NCBI GenBank assembly: GCA_019416865.1
Contig: DXWL01000009.1
Coordinates: 1 to 58,448 of the forward strand
From: Fusobacterium sp.
GTDB taxonomy: Bacteria; Fusobacteriota; Fusobacteriia; Fusobacteriales; Fusobacteriaceae
DNA: 58,448 nucleotides
Reading direction: 5' to 3'
Numbering within the stretch: the stretch's first letter is position 1; each line of letters starts with the position of its first letter. Under the pieces are notes generated by a model, which saw only the letters and a program-made list of their open reading frames with translations, was not told the DNA's origin and did not search any database. Both the position numbers and the translations under genes were made by a program. Shown piece after piece: positions 35,320 through 44,692 of the stretch.

Positions 35320-36318
35320 ATGATAATCGTAACTGGTGCAGCTGGATTTATCGGAAGTGCATTTATATGGAAATTAAATGAAATGGGAATAAAAGATATT
35401 ATAGCTGTTGATAAACTTAGAACAGAGGATAAATGGCTGAATTTAAGAAAAAGAGAATATGCAGACTGGGTAGACAGAGATAATCTGTTTGATTGGCTTG
35501 ATGTTCCTGAAAATGCAGCAAAAATTACAGGTGTGGCTCACTTTGGTGCTTGTTCTGCAACAACAGAAAAAGACGGAGATTTCTTAATGAGCAATAACTA
35601 TGGATATACAAAAAAATTATGGCAGTTTTGTGCAAAACAAAATATAAATTTTGTTAATGCTTCATCTGCTGCAACATACGGAGCAGGGGAACAAGGGTAT
35701 GACGATGATATATCTATAGAAGCATATCAAAAACTTCTTCCATTAAATAAATATGGATATTCTAAAAAAATATTTGATGACTGGTCTTTCAAACAAACAG
35801 AAACTCCAAAACAATGGATAAGCTGTAAATTCTTTAATGTTTACGGGCCACAAGAATATCATAAAGGAAGAATGGCTTCAATGGTATTCCATACATTTAA
35901 TCAATACAAAGCTAATGGAGGAGTAAAACTTTTCAAATCTCATAAAGAGGGATTTGCTGATGGGGAACAGCTAAGAGATTTTGTATATATCAAAGATGTA
36001 GTTGATTTACTATACTACTTCTTAACAGAAAAAGTAGAATCAGGTGTATATAATGTTGGAACAGGAGAAGCAAGAAGCTTTAAAGATCTTTCTATGGCAA
36101 CAATGAGAGCAGCTTCAGGAAATGAAAATCTGAAAGAGGAAGATGTTATTGAGTTTGTTCCTATGCCTGAAGATTTAAGAGGAAAATATCAATATTTTAC
36201 AGAAGCTAAGATGGAAAAAGTAAAAAGAGCAGGATATACTAAAAAATTCCATACTCTTGAAGAGGGAGTATATGATTATGTAGTAAACTATCTTGCTAAA
36301 GAAGATCCATATTTATAG
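35320..36318 (+). CDS. hldD: ADP-glyceromanno-heptose 6-epimerase
   Basis: The 332-aa short-chain dehydrogenase-type enzyme converts ADP-D-glycero- to ADP-L-glycero-D-manno-heptose for the LPS inner core. The NADP-binding motif VTGAAGFIGSAF is at residues 4-15. SSAATYG and YGYSKKIFDD supply the catalytic S-Y-K set, and KFFNVYGPQEYHKGRMAS is characteristic of HldD. ATG after TGGAGG. No other heptose genes adjoin it; the GT9 glycosyltransferase at 15 kb is a possible user. Confidence 0.95.
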   Translation: MIIVTGAAGFIGSAFIWKLNEMGIKDIIAVDKLRTEDKWLNLRKREYADWVDRDNLFDWLDVPENAAKITGVAHFGACSATTEKDGDFLMSNNYGYTKKLWQFCAKQNINFVNASSAATYGAGEQGYDDDISIEAYQKLLPLNKYGYSKKIFDDWSFKQTETPKQWISCKFFNVYGPQEYHKGRMASMVFHTFNQYKANGGVKLFKSHKEGFADGEQLRDFVYIKDVVDLLYYFLTEKVESGVYNVGTGEARSFKDLSMATMRAASGNENLKEEDVIEFVPMPEDLRGKYQYFTEAKMEKVKRAGYTKKFHTLEEGVYDYVVNYLAKEDPYL

Positions 36319-36332
36319 GAGGAAATTTACAA

Positions 36333-37139
36333 ATGAATCCATTTTTACTGGTAATACTTCTTGGAATAGTTCAGGGAGTAACAGAATTTCTTCCTATAAG
36401 CAGTACAGGACATATGATTTTAGTTGAAAGATTTATAAATAGTCCTAATATAAGCAAACATTTTATGGATAACTTTCTTGTAATAGTTCAGTTTGGCTCA
36501 ATAATATCTGTTCTTTTATATTTTTGGGGAGATATTCACCCTTTTACAAAAAACAGAGAGGTACTAATTGAGAGAGTAACTTTATGGAGCAAGATTGTTG
36601 TAGGTGTAATTCCTGCAGCTGTTATTGGTTTTATGGCTGATGATTATATTACAGAGATGTTTATGGGAAATACTAAGATTGTTGCAGTTATGCTTATAGT
36701 ATATGGGGTAATCCTATATTTTATAGAGGATAAAATAAGCAAAATAAGAAAAGTAAATTCTCTTAAAGAGATATCGTATAAAATGGCACTGGCTATTGGA
36801 TTTTTCCAATGTCTTGCTATGATACCTGGAACTTCAAGATCAGGAGCAACTATTGTAGGAGCTCTTCTTCTTGGGCTTTCTAAAGGAACAGCAGCGGAAT
36901 TTTCATTCTTCCTTGCTATTCCCACAATGTTTGGAGCCACTCTTCTTAAGCTTATGAAGAGTGGAATAAGTTTTACATCACAGGAATGGCTTTTAATGTT
37001 TGTAGGATCTCTTACAGCATTTATAGTTGCCTATATAGTGATTAAATGGTTTATGGGCTATATAAAAACAAGAACATTTAGACTGTTTGGAGTATACAGA
37101 ATAATTCTTGGTATATTGGTACTGCTTCTTCTAAAATAA
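36333..37139 (+). CDS. uppP: Undecaprenyl-diphosphatase UppP (BacA)
   Basis: This 268-aa inner-membrane enzyme removes a phosphate from undecaprenyl diphosphate to recycle the lipid carrier of peptidoglycan and LPS glycans. It has the two conserved blocks EFLPISSTGHMIL (about 18-30) and PGTSRSGAT (about 165-173), and seven or eight membrane spans. The start follows AGGAGG at 14 bases from the hldD stop, so both probably belong to one operon with pilT. Confidence 0.97.
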   Translation: MNPFLLVILLGIVQGVTEFLPISSTGHMILVERFINSPNISKHFMDNFLVIVQFGSIISVLLYFWGDIHPFTKNREVLIERVTLWSKIVVGVIPAAVIGFMADDYITEMFMGNTKIVAVMLIVYGVILYFIEDKISKIRKVNSLKEISYKMALAIGFFQCLAMIPGTSRSGATIVGALLLGLSKGTAAEFSFFLAIPTMFGATLLKLMKSGISFTSQEWLLMFVGSLTAFIVAYIVIKWFMGYIKTRTFRLFGVYRIILGILVLLLLK

Positions 37140-37158
37140 TTTATAAAGGAGAGAGGTT

Positions 37159-38217
37159 ATGGCTTGTATGAATAAAGAAACTTTTTTAAAAATCTTGTTA
37201 AAAGGGGAAAAGATGAGAGCTTCAGATATCCATCTTCTTTCTGGGGAAGTTCCTGTATTCAGAATAAACGGCAGCCTTGTAAGAATAGAAGAATATAATA
37301 ATTTTAGTGAAGAGGATATGATAAACCTATCCTCTTCTATTCTTAAAGAGGAGCAGAAAGAGATTTTTGAAATAGAGAGGGAACTTGATTTTTCATTTAG
37401 AGAAAATGATATATATTGCCGTATAAATATTTTTTATGAAAAGGGCAGTATTGGAATGAGTATAAGAATAATAAGAAATAAACCTTTTACACTTTCAGAG
37501 CTTAATATAAATAGAAAAATTTATGAACTTTTAGAAAGAAAAAATGGACTTCTTATTGTAGCAGGAAAAAGTGGAAGCGGAAAAAGCAGTACTCTTGCAG
37601 GTATAATAGAGGAGTTTAACGAAAAAGGAAATTATAATATTCTTACTATAGAAGATCCAGTAGAATATATTTTTCAAAGCAGGAAAAGTATAATCAGACA
37701 GAGAGAAGTGGGAACAGATACTAAAAGCTTTTTAGACGGGCTTAGATCTGCTCTTCGTCAGGATTTGGATATTATTATGGTGGGAGAACTTAGAGATTTG
37801 GAAAGTCTTGAGATGGCCCTTGTGGGAGCTGAAACAGGACACCTTGTAATTGCAACTCTTCATACAAACGGAGCTGTTGATACTATCGACAGAATTATTT
37901 CTGTGTTCCCTGAAAATAAAAAGAATCTTATTCAAAGACAACTTGCCTCAAATCTTATAGGAGTAGTTTATCAAGAACTTATTGAGGGAATTTCCGACAG
38001 AGAAAGAGTTCCTCTTTGTGAAATGCTGTGCATAAACAGAGGTATAGCTAGTCTTATAAAAAACGGAAAAATAAATCAGATACAGTCATTTATAGATATA
38101 AGCGGACGAGATGGAATGCTTAATAAAGAGGAATGTTTGAAGGATTTATTAAAAAATGGAAGAGTTAGTGAAACTCAATATGAAACTGTTTTGAAAAAAA
38201 TAAGACAGAGAAATTAA
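37159..38217 (+). CDS. pilT: PilT-like type IV pilus retraction ATPase
   Basis: The 352-aa protein has an N-terminal PilT domain (RASDIHLLSGEVPVFRINGSL), Walker A GKSGSGKSS (about 137-145), an Asp box, Walker B (LDIIMVGELRDLESLEMAL) and the His box (GHLVIATLHTNGAVDTIDRII). PilT is a hexameric ATPase that retracts type IV pili. No pilin, PilB or PilC gene is nearby, so the partner machinery must be elsewhere or missing. It lies 19 bases after uppP. Confidence 0.93.
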   Translation: MACMNKETFLKILLKGEKMRASDIHLLSGEVPVFRINGSLVRIEEYNNFSEEDMINLSSSILKEEQKEIFEIERELDFSFRENDIYCRINIFYEKGSIGMSIRIIRNKPFTLSELNINRKIYELLERKNGLLIVAGKSGSGKSSTLAGIIEEFNEKGNYNILTIEDPVEYIFQSRKSIIRQREVGTDTKSFLDGLRSALRQDLDIIMVGELRDLESLEMALVGAETGHLVIATLHTNGAVDTIDRIISVFPENKKNLIQRQLASNLIGVVYQELIEGISDRERVPLCEMLCINRGIASLIKNGKINQIQSFIDISGRDGMLNKEECLKDLLKNGRVSETQYETVLKKIRQRN

Positions 38218-38250
38218 AAAATTTATAAGTATAAAAAGTTAGGAGAAATT

Positions 38251-39648
38251 GTGATAATCAATTTAGATTTTAATATAAAAGATAATACAATACATGAGTT
38301 TAAAAAAGTTATGCTTCCCGATATTGAAATAGAGGAGCTGAATGTAAAAACTCTTGAAGAAAATAGTGATATCATATCTCTTGAACTAAGTGCAGGAGAG
38401 AGAAAATATGTTTTCACACTAAAAAATTACAGCGACAAGATGACAGATCAAAAAATCGTAATGATAAAAGCAGGAATGCTTAAACTTTTTGATAAGGTTT
38501 ATCCTTGGGGAGCTTTGATGGGAGTAAGACCTACAAAGCTTGTAAGAAGATTTCTTATAATGGGATATTCTTATGATGAAATTGATGAGATTTTGGATAA
38601 ACTTTATTTTGCTTTTCCTAAAAAAAGAAAACTTCTTATGGATGTAGTAAAAAAAGAGAGTGAATATCTTAATGATAAGGCTGTAAATATGTATATTGGT
38701 ATCCCTTATTGTCCTACAAGATGTAAGTATTGTTCATTTGCTTCTTATGAAATAAACAGCAAACTTGGAAAATATTACGGAGATTTTGTAGAAACTCTTC
38801 TTGAAGAGATAAGACTTACAGGTGAGATGCTTGAGGGAAAAGATTATAGAATAGAATCTCTTTATATTGGAGGAGGAACTCCAAGTATTCTGACTGAAAA
38901 AGATTTGAAAAGAGTAATCGATGCAGTGTATAAAAATATAAATCTTGAATATTTAAGAGAATTTACTTTTGAAGCTGGAAGAGAGGATACTTTAAATATT
39001 GAAAAACTTCAAATATTAAAAGATGAGGGTGTAGACAGAGTAAGCCTTAATCCACAAAGTTTTAATGAACCTATTTTAAAAGAGCTTAACAGAAATTTTA
39101 ACAGAGAGCATTTTGATAATATGTTCAGAGAGATAAAAAGACTTGGATTTATTGTGAATATGGACTTAATTTTAGGACTTCCCGGGGAAAGTGTTGAAGA
39201 TATTCTATACACTCTTAATGAAGTGAGAAAATATGATATAGATAATTTGACAATTCATACTCTTGCAATTAAACATGGTTCAAAACTTGTAAGAGATAAA
39301 TATAAAATTACTGCTATTGAAAATGAACAGATAGAGGCAGAGATAGAAAAACTTACAGCAGAGATGAACCTGAAACCTTATTATCTTTACAGGCAGAAAA
39401 ATAGTATGGATTGGGGAGAAAATGTAGGTTATTCAAAAGAGGGAAAAGAATCAATATTCAATATTGAGATGATAGAAGAAAATCAATCTACAATAGCTCT
39501 TGGAGGAGGAGCTATCAGTAAAAAGGTTGAGATGATTGATGAAACAAGAGCTGCAATTACAAGATATATAAATCCTAAAGATCCGTATATGTATATATGT
39601 GAAATGAGAGAGAGAATAAAACAAAAACACGAACTTTTTAATTTTTAA
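38251..39648 (+). CDS. hemZ: Coproporphyrinogen dehydrogenase HemZ-like radical SAM protein
   Basis: The 465-aa protein has an N-terminal domain of about 145 residues typical of HemZ, then the radical SAM cluster cysteines C154, C158 and C161 in YCPTRCKYC, YIGGGTPS, and a HemN-like C-terminal part. HemZ is named for anaerobic coproporphyrinogen III oxidation in Bacillus, but many members have no proven activity. No other heme synthesis genes are in the window. GTG start after AGGAGAAA. Confidence 0.88.
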   Translation: MIINLDFNIKDNTIHEFKKVMLPDIEIEELNVKTLEENSDIISLELSAGERKYVFTLKNYSDKMTDQKIVMIKAGMLKLFDKVYPWGALMGVRPTKLVRRFLIMGYSYDEIDEILDKLYFAFPKKRKLLMDVVKKESEYLNDKAVNMYIGIPYCPTRCKYCSFASYEINSKLGKYYGDFVETLLEEIRLTGEMLEGKDYRIESLYIGGGTPSILTEKDLKRVIDAVYKNINLEYLREFTFEAGREDTLNIEKLQILKDEGVDRVSLNPQSFNEPILKELNRNFNREHFDNMFREIKRLGFIVNMDLILGLPGESVEDILYTLNEVRKYDIDNLTIHTLAIKHGSKLVRDKYKITAIENEQIEAEIEKLTAEMNLKPYYLYRQKNSMDWGENVGYSKEGKESIFNIEMIEENQSTIALGGGAISKKVEMIDETRAAITRYINPKDPYMYICEMRERIKQKHELFNF

Positions 39649-39675
39649 AATATTTTTGACAGAAAGGGGGGAATT

Positions 39676-40170
39676 ATGAAAAGAAAAATTTCATTGTTAA
39701 TGTTAGTTGTATTTTTTGTATTTTCCTCTTTGGCTTTTGGAAAATATAAATTAATAATGAGTGATAATGCTTCTGGAAAATTGGATATTAACAGAGCCAC
39801 ACAAGAGGAGATGTTAAGAAGCGGAGTTGCAGAAAGCTATGTGAGAAAGATAATAAGCTTTAGAGATATAAAAGGAGGAATAGAAAGTATTGATGAGCTT
39901 TCTAGAATAAGTGGGATAGGAGAAAAAACCTGCAGGAAACTAGAAAAGTATTTTGAAATAAAAGATATTCCACAGATAAAAAATCTTTATATTAACAAAG
40001 CTGATGATACAATCCTTGGTTATTATGAATTTGATAAAAAAGAGATAAAGAAAATAAGAAAATTTATAGAAAAAAACGGAAAAATAAAAAATAATATTAT
40101 TTTAAAAAAGGTTATCTCTCCAAAAAAATATAAAAAATATGTAGAGATAATCAGATATGATGCTTATTAG
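39676..40170 (+). CDS. Exported helix-hairpin-helix (ComEA-like) protein
   Basis: The 164-aa protein has a signal peptide (residues 1 to about 22) and a ComEA-type helix-hairpin-helix domain at about 36-92 (LDINRATQEEML...ISGIGEKTCRKLEKYF). A further lysine-rich region of about 70 residues contains a second degenerate hairpin-like segment. ComEA proteins bind incoming DNA in the periplasm during transformation. With pilT 1.5 kb upstream this hints at DNA uptake, but the ComEC channel is not here. Confidence 0.8.
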   Translation: MKRKISLLMLVVFFVFSSLAFGKYKLIMSDNASGKLDINRATQEEMLRSGVAESYVRKIISFRDIKGGIESIDELSRISGIGEKTCRKLEKYFEIKDIPQIKNLYINKADDTILGYYEFDKKEIKKIRKFIEKNGKIKNNIILKKVISPKKYKKYVEIIRYDAY

Positions 40171-40191
40171 TTTTATTAGGAGGAAACAGAA

Positions 40192-41088
40192 ATGAAAGAC
40201 AGAGCAATAAGAGGAGTGAGCAAGAATGCAAGATTCATTCTTGTGGATACAACAGAAACAGTACAGAAGGCACTTGATATACATGGATGTAGTCCTACAT
40301 CAATAGCTGCATTTGGTAGACTTCTAACAGCAGGGGTTATAATGGGAATGTCTTTAAAAGGTAATGATCTTTTAACTCTTATAACATCAACTGATGGACT
40401 TGTACCTCATATGACTGTTACAGCAGATGGATTTGGAGGAGTTAAGGGATATATTTCAAATCCTCAAGCAGATCTTCCAGCACTTCCATCAGGAAAACCA
40501 GATGTAAAAAATCTTGTGGGAAAAGGAAGTTTAAGAGTTATAAAAGATATGGGACTTAAAGAACCATATGTTGGACTATCTCAAATAAATTCAGGAGAGA
40601 TTGCAGAGGATATTGCATATTATTATGTAACTTCAGAACAAACTCCAACAGTTATAGCTCTTGGAGTAGAGTTAAAAGATGACAAAACTGTAAGATCAGC
40701 AGGGGGATATATGGTACAGCTTTTCCCTGATGCAGATGAAAAATTTATAGATAAACTTGAAGAAAAAATAAAAGCTATAAGAAATGTTACAGAACTTTTT
40801 AAAGGAGGAATGGATTTAGAGAGAATCTTAAAACTTCTTTATGAAGATATGACAGATGAAAACCACGAAAAACTTGTGGAAGATTATGAAGTTTTAGAGG
40901 AGAGAGAAATAGGATACAGCTGTAACTGCAGTAAAGAAAAATATTATAAAGGACTTATCACACTTGGAAAAGAGGAACTTAACAAACTTTTTGATGAGAT
41001 GAATGGAGTAATTGAAACAGAATGCCATTTCTGTAAGAAAAAATATCAATTTGTTAAAGATGAATTTAAAGATTTCTTAGAAAAATAA
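40192..41088 (+). CDS. hslO: Redox-regulated chaperone Hsp33
   Basis: The 298-aa protein has the HslO core (TSIAAFGRLLTAGVIMG; GYISNPQADLP) and, near the C terminus, the zinc-binding cysteines CNC (about 242-244) and CHFC (about 275-278). These release zinc and form disulfides on oxidation, activating the holdase chaperone. This adds to the peroxide defence set (AhpC, permuted AhpF) in the window. Start after AGGAGG; the HhH gene is 21 bases upstream. Confidence 0.96.
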   Translation: MKDRAIRGVSKNARFILVDTTETVQKALDIHGCSPTSIAAFGRLLTAGVIMGMSLKGNDLLTLITSTDGLVPHMTVTADGFGGVKGYISNPQADLPALPSGKPDVKNLVGKGSLRVIKDMGLKEPYVGLSQINSGEIAEDIAYYYVTSEQTPTVIALGVELKDDKTVRSAGGYMVQLFPDADEKFIDKLEEKIKAIRNVTELFKGGMDLERILKLLYEDMTDENHEKLVEDYEVLEEREIGYSCNCSKEKYYKGLITLGKEELNKLFDEMNGVIETECHFCKKKYQFVKDEFKDFLEK

Positions 41089-41149
41089 AAAAATAAAAAA
41101 TTTTTATTAAAATTTGCATTTTCTTTAATTATGGTGTATATAATTACTA

Positions 41150-41279
41150 GGGGCTATAAAATGCAAAATATAGATAGTGTATAAAAAATTATAACTAATT
41201 ATACTTTTAAATTTTTATAAAACAATTATATTTTTTTAGCATAAAAGACTGTTTTTTATAAATAAAACAGTCTTTTTTT
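41150..41279 (+). ncRNA. Candidate small RNA between hslO and the autotransporter
   Basis: A promoter-like pair (41114-41144) and a strong terminator (41243-41279) would define a transcript of about 130 bases without a coding frame. The terminator may equally end the hslO transcript. No RNA family was recognised. Confidence 0.25.
41243..41279 (+). terminator. Rho-independent terminator
   Basis: AAAAGACTGTTTT pairs with AAAACAGTCTTTT around a TTATAAAT loop, followed by a T run. Confidence 0.88.
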
Positions 41280-41405
41280 AATGTTTTTTTTTCGTATAAA
41301 AACTTATAAACAATTATACATATAATATCAAAAATACTATTAAAAATATGAAACTAAAAAACTAATATTTATATTATTTTTAAATTTGATGGGAGAAGTG
41401 ATATT

Positions 41406-43691
41406 ATGGAAAAAGTAAAAAATGGGAAAAATTTAAAAGAGAAAGTATTACTTTTAATGTGTTTGGGTGTTTTAGCTGGAAATATGAGTGCAGGGGTGTA
41501 TGCTCAAGATTCAGAAGTAAATTATGATAAGTATTATAAAATTAATGGAGAAAATGAAATTATAGATGAAATAATTATTTCTGATGATGGAGAAAAAAAA
41601 GAATGGGGGATTTTTATTGATAATGAAAGTACCTCAGGTACTGTATCTTTTAAAAAAAATGTTGAAATAAAAAAAAATAATTTTGGAAGTTCAGTTTATG
41701 TAGTAGCTAAAGAGAATAATGGAATTGCAGAATTTAAAAAAAATTTAATAATTACTAATAAATTAGGTTATGCACTATATGCTAATGCAAAGGCTTACTC
41801 AAATGCGACTGTAACAGCGTCTATTATAATAAATAAAAATAAAAAAAATACAGTTCAAATAATAGGTAATATAAAGGCTGAAAGTATAGCTACCCCAGAT
41901 TCATCTCATAAAGCCAATGCTGATTCTAAAATAACATTAAATTTAACTAGTTTTGATTCATTCTTTGCAGGAAAAATAGAAGCTGTAGAAAGTAAACAAT
42001 ACGAAGGAAAAACAACATTAGCTGTAGATATAAATTTAGAAAAGGGAGCAACTTGGTATGCACATAATTCAAATGGTATAGATAGTTATAATATTAGTGG
42101 AGAGATTAAAGATGCTTTAAATGGAAATCTTAAAACTCTTATTACAAGCAATGGTGGAGTTATAGATATTTATCATACAGCTCCAAATGAATCACCTCTA
42201 CTGCCAACATCAGAGCAATTAGGACAAATAGAATTATTAGAATCTCAGATGGAGAAAGAATTAAAGAAATTAGGAGAAACTTATGGTAAAAATAGTCCAA
42301 AATATAAAGAAGCTAAAAAAGATTTAGAAATGATGTTCGCAATAGAAAAAGCAGGAATATTAGGTGATGCTAGAGAAAAAGGAGGAAGAACATTTACTTT
42401 AAATGGTGTAGGAGATAGATTACAAAATACTACTTTCCGTATAAGTGCTGATGCAGAAAATAAAAAATCAGATAAAATAGTTCTTAATGATGTAAAAGTA
42501 AATAAAGATAAAGAAATATATTTTATTGAAATAGCAGCAGATCCTTTTGAAAGCGGAGAATGGAAAGCTGATAAAGATGATAAAATTTTAGTAATGGATA
42601 TTAATGGTACAGGTTTAGATAAAATAACTGTTGAAGGAAAAGAATATGAAGCAGAAATAGGTGCAGGACTTGTAAAACAAACAATAACTCCTACAGTAGA
42701 AGAAGACAGTAATAATAAAGGAGATTGGTATTTAACAGCAATAGAAAAAGTTGAAAATACAGCAGGAAATAAAGGAAGCGGACATATTTTTGCAGAAATA
42801 GGTGCAGCAGCAAATGCAGGAATGGCAGCAGCATGGAGAGCAGATAGCAGTGATATCTATCAGCGTATGGGTAATTTAAGAAATAACGAAGCTGAACAAG
42901 GTGTATGGGGAAGAATTTATACTGGAGAAAATGAAGTTCGTAAAGGTATAGACTTAGATTTAGAATACAAAGCAGTACAGGTTGGATATGATCGTAAAGA
43001 AAAAATAGATGAAGGAAAATTATTCACAGGTATAGCTTTTGGATATTTTGATGGTAATGCAGATTATGATCATGGTTCTGGAGAATCTAATTCAGCAACA
43101 GTTGGATTGTATGCAACTTATTTAGGAACAAATGGTTCTTTTGGAGATTTTATAATTAAATATGGAAATCTTGATAATGAATTGTCTTATACTTCAGAAA
43201 GCGGAGATTCTTATAAAGCAGATTACGATACTTATGGTTTCAGTGCTGATGCAGAATACGGATATCGTTATATGTTTGACAATGATTATTATATAGAGCC
43301 TCTTGCACAGCTTTCATATGTTTATATTGATGATGAAGATTATACAATGAATTTAAATGGAAAATCAGGGGCGAGAGTATCTAATGACAGTTATCAATCT
43401 TTAATTGGATATGCAGGATTCCACTATGGTAAAAAATTTGATGATAATGTGGCATATTTAAGAGTCGCAGCAGCTCATGAATTTATGGGAGATATTGATA
43501 TAAATGCAAAATATCAAGATATAAAAGTTAACTCTAGTATCTCTGGAGAAGATACTTGGGTTGAATATGGTGTAGGATTTGATGCAAAAGTTAAAGAAGA
43601 TACTGCTGTTTATGGAAGATTACAAAGCTCAACAGGAGATGTAATAAGAAATAAATGGCATGTAAGTTTAGGAATTCGTTATACATTCTAA
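41406..43691 (+). CDS. Autotransporter (type Va) surface protein
   Basis: The 761-aa protein has a long signal peptide (cleavage near A33), a passenger region of about residues 34-480 rich in beta strands with Asn/Lys repeats, and a C-terminal autotransporter barrel (about 490-761) that opens with MGNLRNNEAEQGVWGRIYTG and ends in WHVSLGIRYTF, the terminal aromatic signal for BamA. A helical stretch at about 275-315 interrupts the passenger. The passenger is more AT-rich than the barrel. Short for a Fusobacterial autotransporter. Two GT8 genes follow in the same direction. Confidence 0.93.
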   Translation: MEKVKNGKNLKEKVLLLMCLGVLAGNMSAGVYAQDSEVNYDKYYKINGENEIIDEIIISDDGEKKEWGIFIDNESTSGTVSFKKNVEIKKNNFGSSVYVVAKENNGIAEFKKNLIITNKLGYALYANAKAYSNATVTASIIINKNKKNTVQIIGNIKAESIATPDSSHKANADSKITLNLTSFDSFFAGKIEAVESKQYEGKTTLAVDINLEKGATWYAHNSNGIDSYNISGEIKDALNGNLKTLITSNGGVIDIYHTAPNESPLLPTSEQLGQIELLESQMEKELKKLGETYGKNSPKYKEAKKDLEMMFAIEKAGILGDAREKGGRTFTLNGVGDRLQNTTFRISADAENKKSDKIVLNDVKVNKDKEIYFIEIAADPFESGEWKADKDDKILVMDINGTGLDKITVEGKEYEAEIGAGLVKQTITPTVEEDSNNKGDWYLTAIEKVENTAGNKGSGHIFAEIGAAANAGMAAAWRADSSDIYQRMGNLRNNEAEQGVWGRIYTGENEVRKGIDLDLEYKAVQVGYDRKEKIDEGKLFTGIAFGYFDGNADYDHGSGESNSATVGLYATYLGTNGSFGDFIIKYGNLDNELSYTSESGDSYKADYDTYGFSADAEYGYRYMFDNDYYIEPLAQLSYVYIDDEDYTMNLNGKSGARVSNDSYQSLIGYAGFHYGKKFDDNVAYLRVAAAHEFMGDIDINAKYQDIKVNSSISGEDTWVEYGVGFDAKVKEDTAVYGRLQSSTGDVIRNKWHVSLGIRYTF

Positions 43692-43715
43692 TAAATTTAA
43701 CAGGGAGAAATAAAA

Positions 43716-44675
43716 ATGGTTTATCATATAGGATTTGGAATAAATGCTGAATATGCAAAATATGCAGGTGTTCTTATGACAAATATTGTTCTGACACATA
43801 TAGGACAGGAAATTTGTTTTCATATTGCCTGTGATGGACTTCATGAAGAGGACAAAAAGCGTTTTGATCAATTTACAGTATTGTATCGTAATGTAAAAAT
43901 ATTTTTATACGATGCTTCTAAAATGCTTGATAATTTAAATTCTATATCTTCAAAAGCTGCTCCCAGACTTCATAGAGCTGGACTTTTAAGAATATTTCTT
44001 CCAATCTTTGTACCTAAAAATGTAGAGAGATTACTTTATATGGATGTAGATATGCTTTGCTTAAAAAGGCTTGATGAACTGTGGAAAATTGATATGCAGG
44101 GAATGGCTGTTGGGGCAACCAAGAGTGATTCTTCCACAGAAAAACAAAAAAATATGAATTCAGGTTTTCTGATTTTTGATGTACCTCTGTGGAACAGCAA
44201 AAATCTAACTGAAAAAGTAATTAAATGTTTCCAAAAATATAGTGAGAAAATGCTTGGAATAGAAGAAGATGCTTTAAATACAGTTCTTAAAGGAGAATTT
44301 TTAGAGCTAAGTGATAAATTTAGTTTTTTAATAGAGGTAAATAATCCTTTAACAATAAATGTGGGAGAAGACACAGTAGCCCTTCATTTCATAAAAGAAG
44401 CAAAGCCATGGACAAAAGGTTGTATTCCATATATCTTTGATATTTATTGGAGATATGTTCGCCAGTCTTTATGGTATGATATAGAAATGAAAGAGCCAAC
44501 TACAGTGAAATCTGCTTTTTTTGCTGGAATTACAGCAGAACTTCATGAAGAGTATGAAGAAGCTTGTAAATATTATGGGGCAGTTGCCAGAAGATTAACA
44601 GAGTATTATGTGGAAGAAAATAAAAGTTGGATTTTTGGAAGCAATGCATTTGATGAAGAAAAAGAAGAAAATTAA
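43716..44675 (+). CDS. Glycosyltransferase family 8 protein (copy 1)
   Basis: The 319-aa protein has the GT8 layout: an N-terminal IGFGINAEYAKYAGVLMTNI block, a central MDVDML (DxD-type) metal/nucleotide-sugar motif at about 109-114, and NSGFLIFDVPLW. The last 70 residues form a helical tail (ELHEEYEEACKYYGAVARRLTEYY). It likely transfers glucose, galactose or a related sugar from a UDP donor in the cytoplasm. It begins 24 bases after the autotransporter stop and is followed by a close paralogue, suggesting one operon. LPS is the alternative acceptor. Confidence 0.9.
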   Translation: MVYHIGFGINAEYAKYAGVLMTNIVLTHIGQEICFHIACDGLHEEDKKRFDQFTVLYRNVKIFLYDASKMLDNLNSISSKAAPRLHRAGLLRIFLPIFVPKNVERLLYMDVDMLCLKRLDELWKIDMQGMAVGATKSDSSTEKQKNMNSGFLIFDVPLWNSKNLTEKVIKCFQKYSEKMLGIEEDALNTVLKGEFLELSDKFSFLIEVNNPLTINVGEDTVALHFIKEAKPWTKGCIPYIFDIYWRYVRQSLWYDIEMKEPTTVKSAFFAGITAELHEEYEEACKYYGAVARRLTEYYVEENKSWIFGSNAFDEEKEEN

Positions 44676-44692
44676 AAAGAACAGGTGATAAT

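Larger units (their letters stand above)
41089..41405. other. 317-base AT-rich intergenic region before the autotransporter
   Basis: It holds a promoter-like TTGCAT (41114-41119) with TATATA/TATAAT at 41137-41144, a strong terminator at 41243-41279, and about 120 bases of AT-rich sequence that should contain the autotransporter promoter. No coding frame with a ribosome-binding site was found. Confidence 0.6.
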
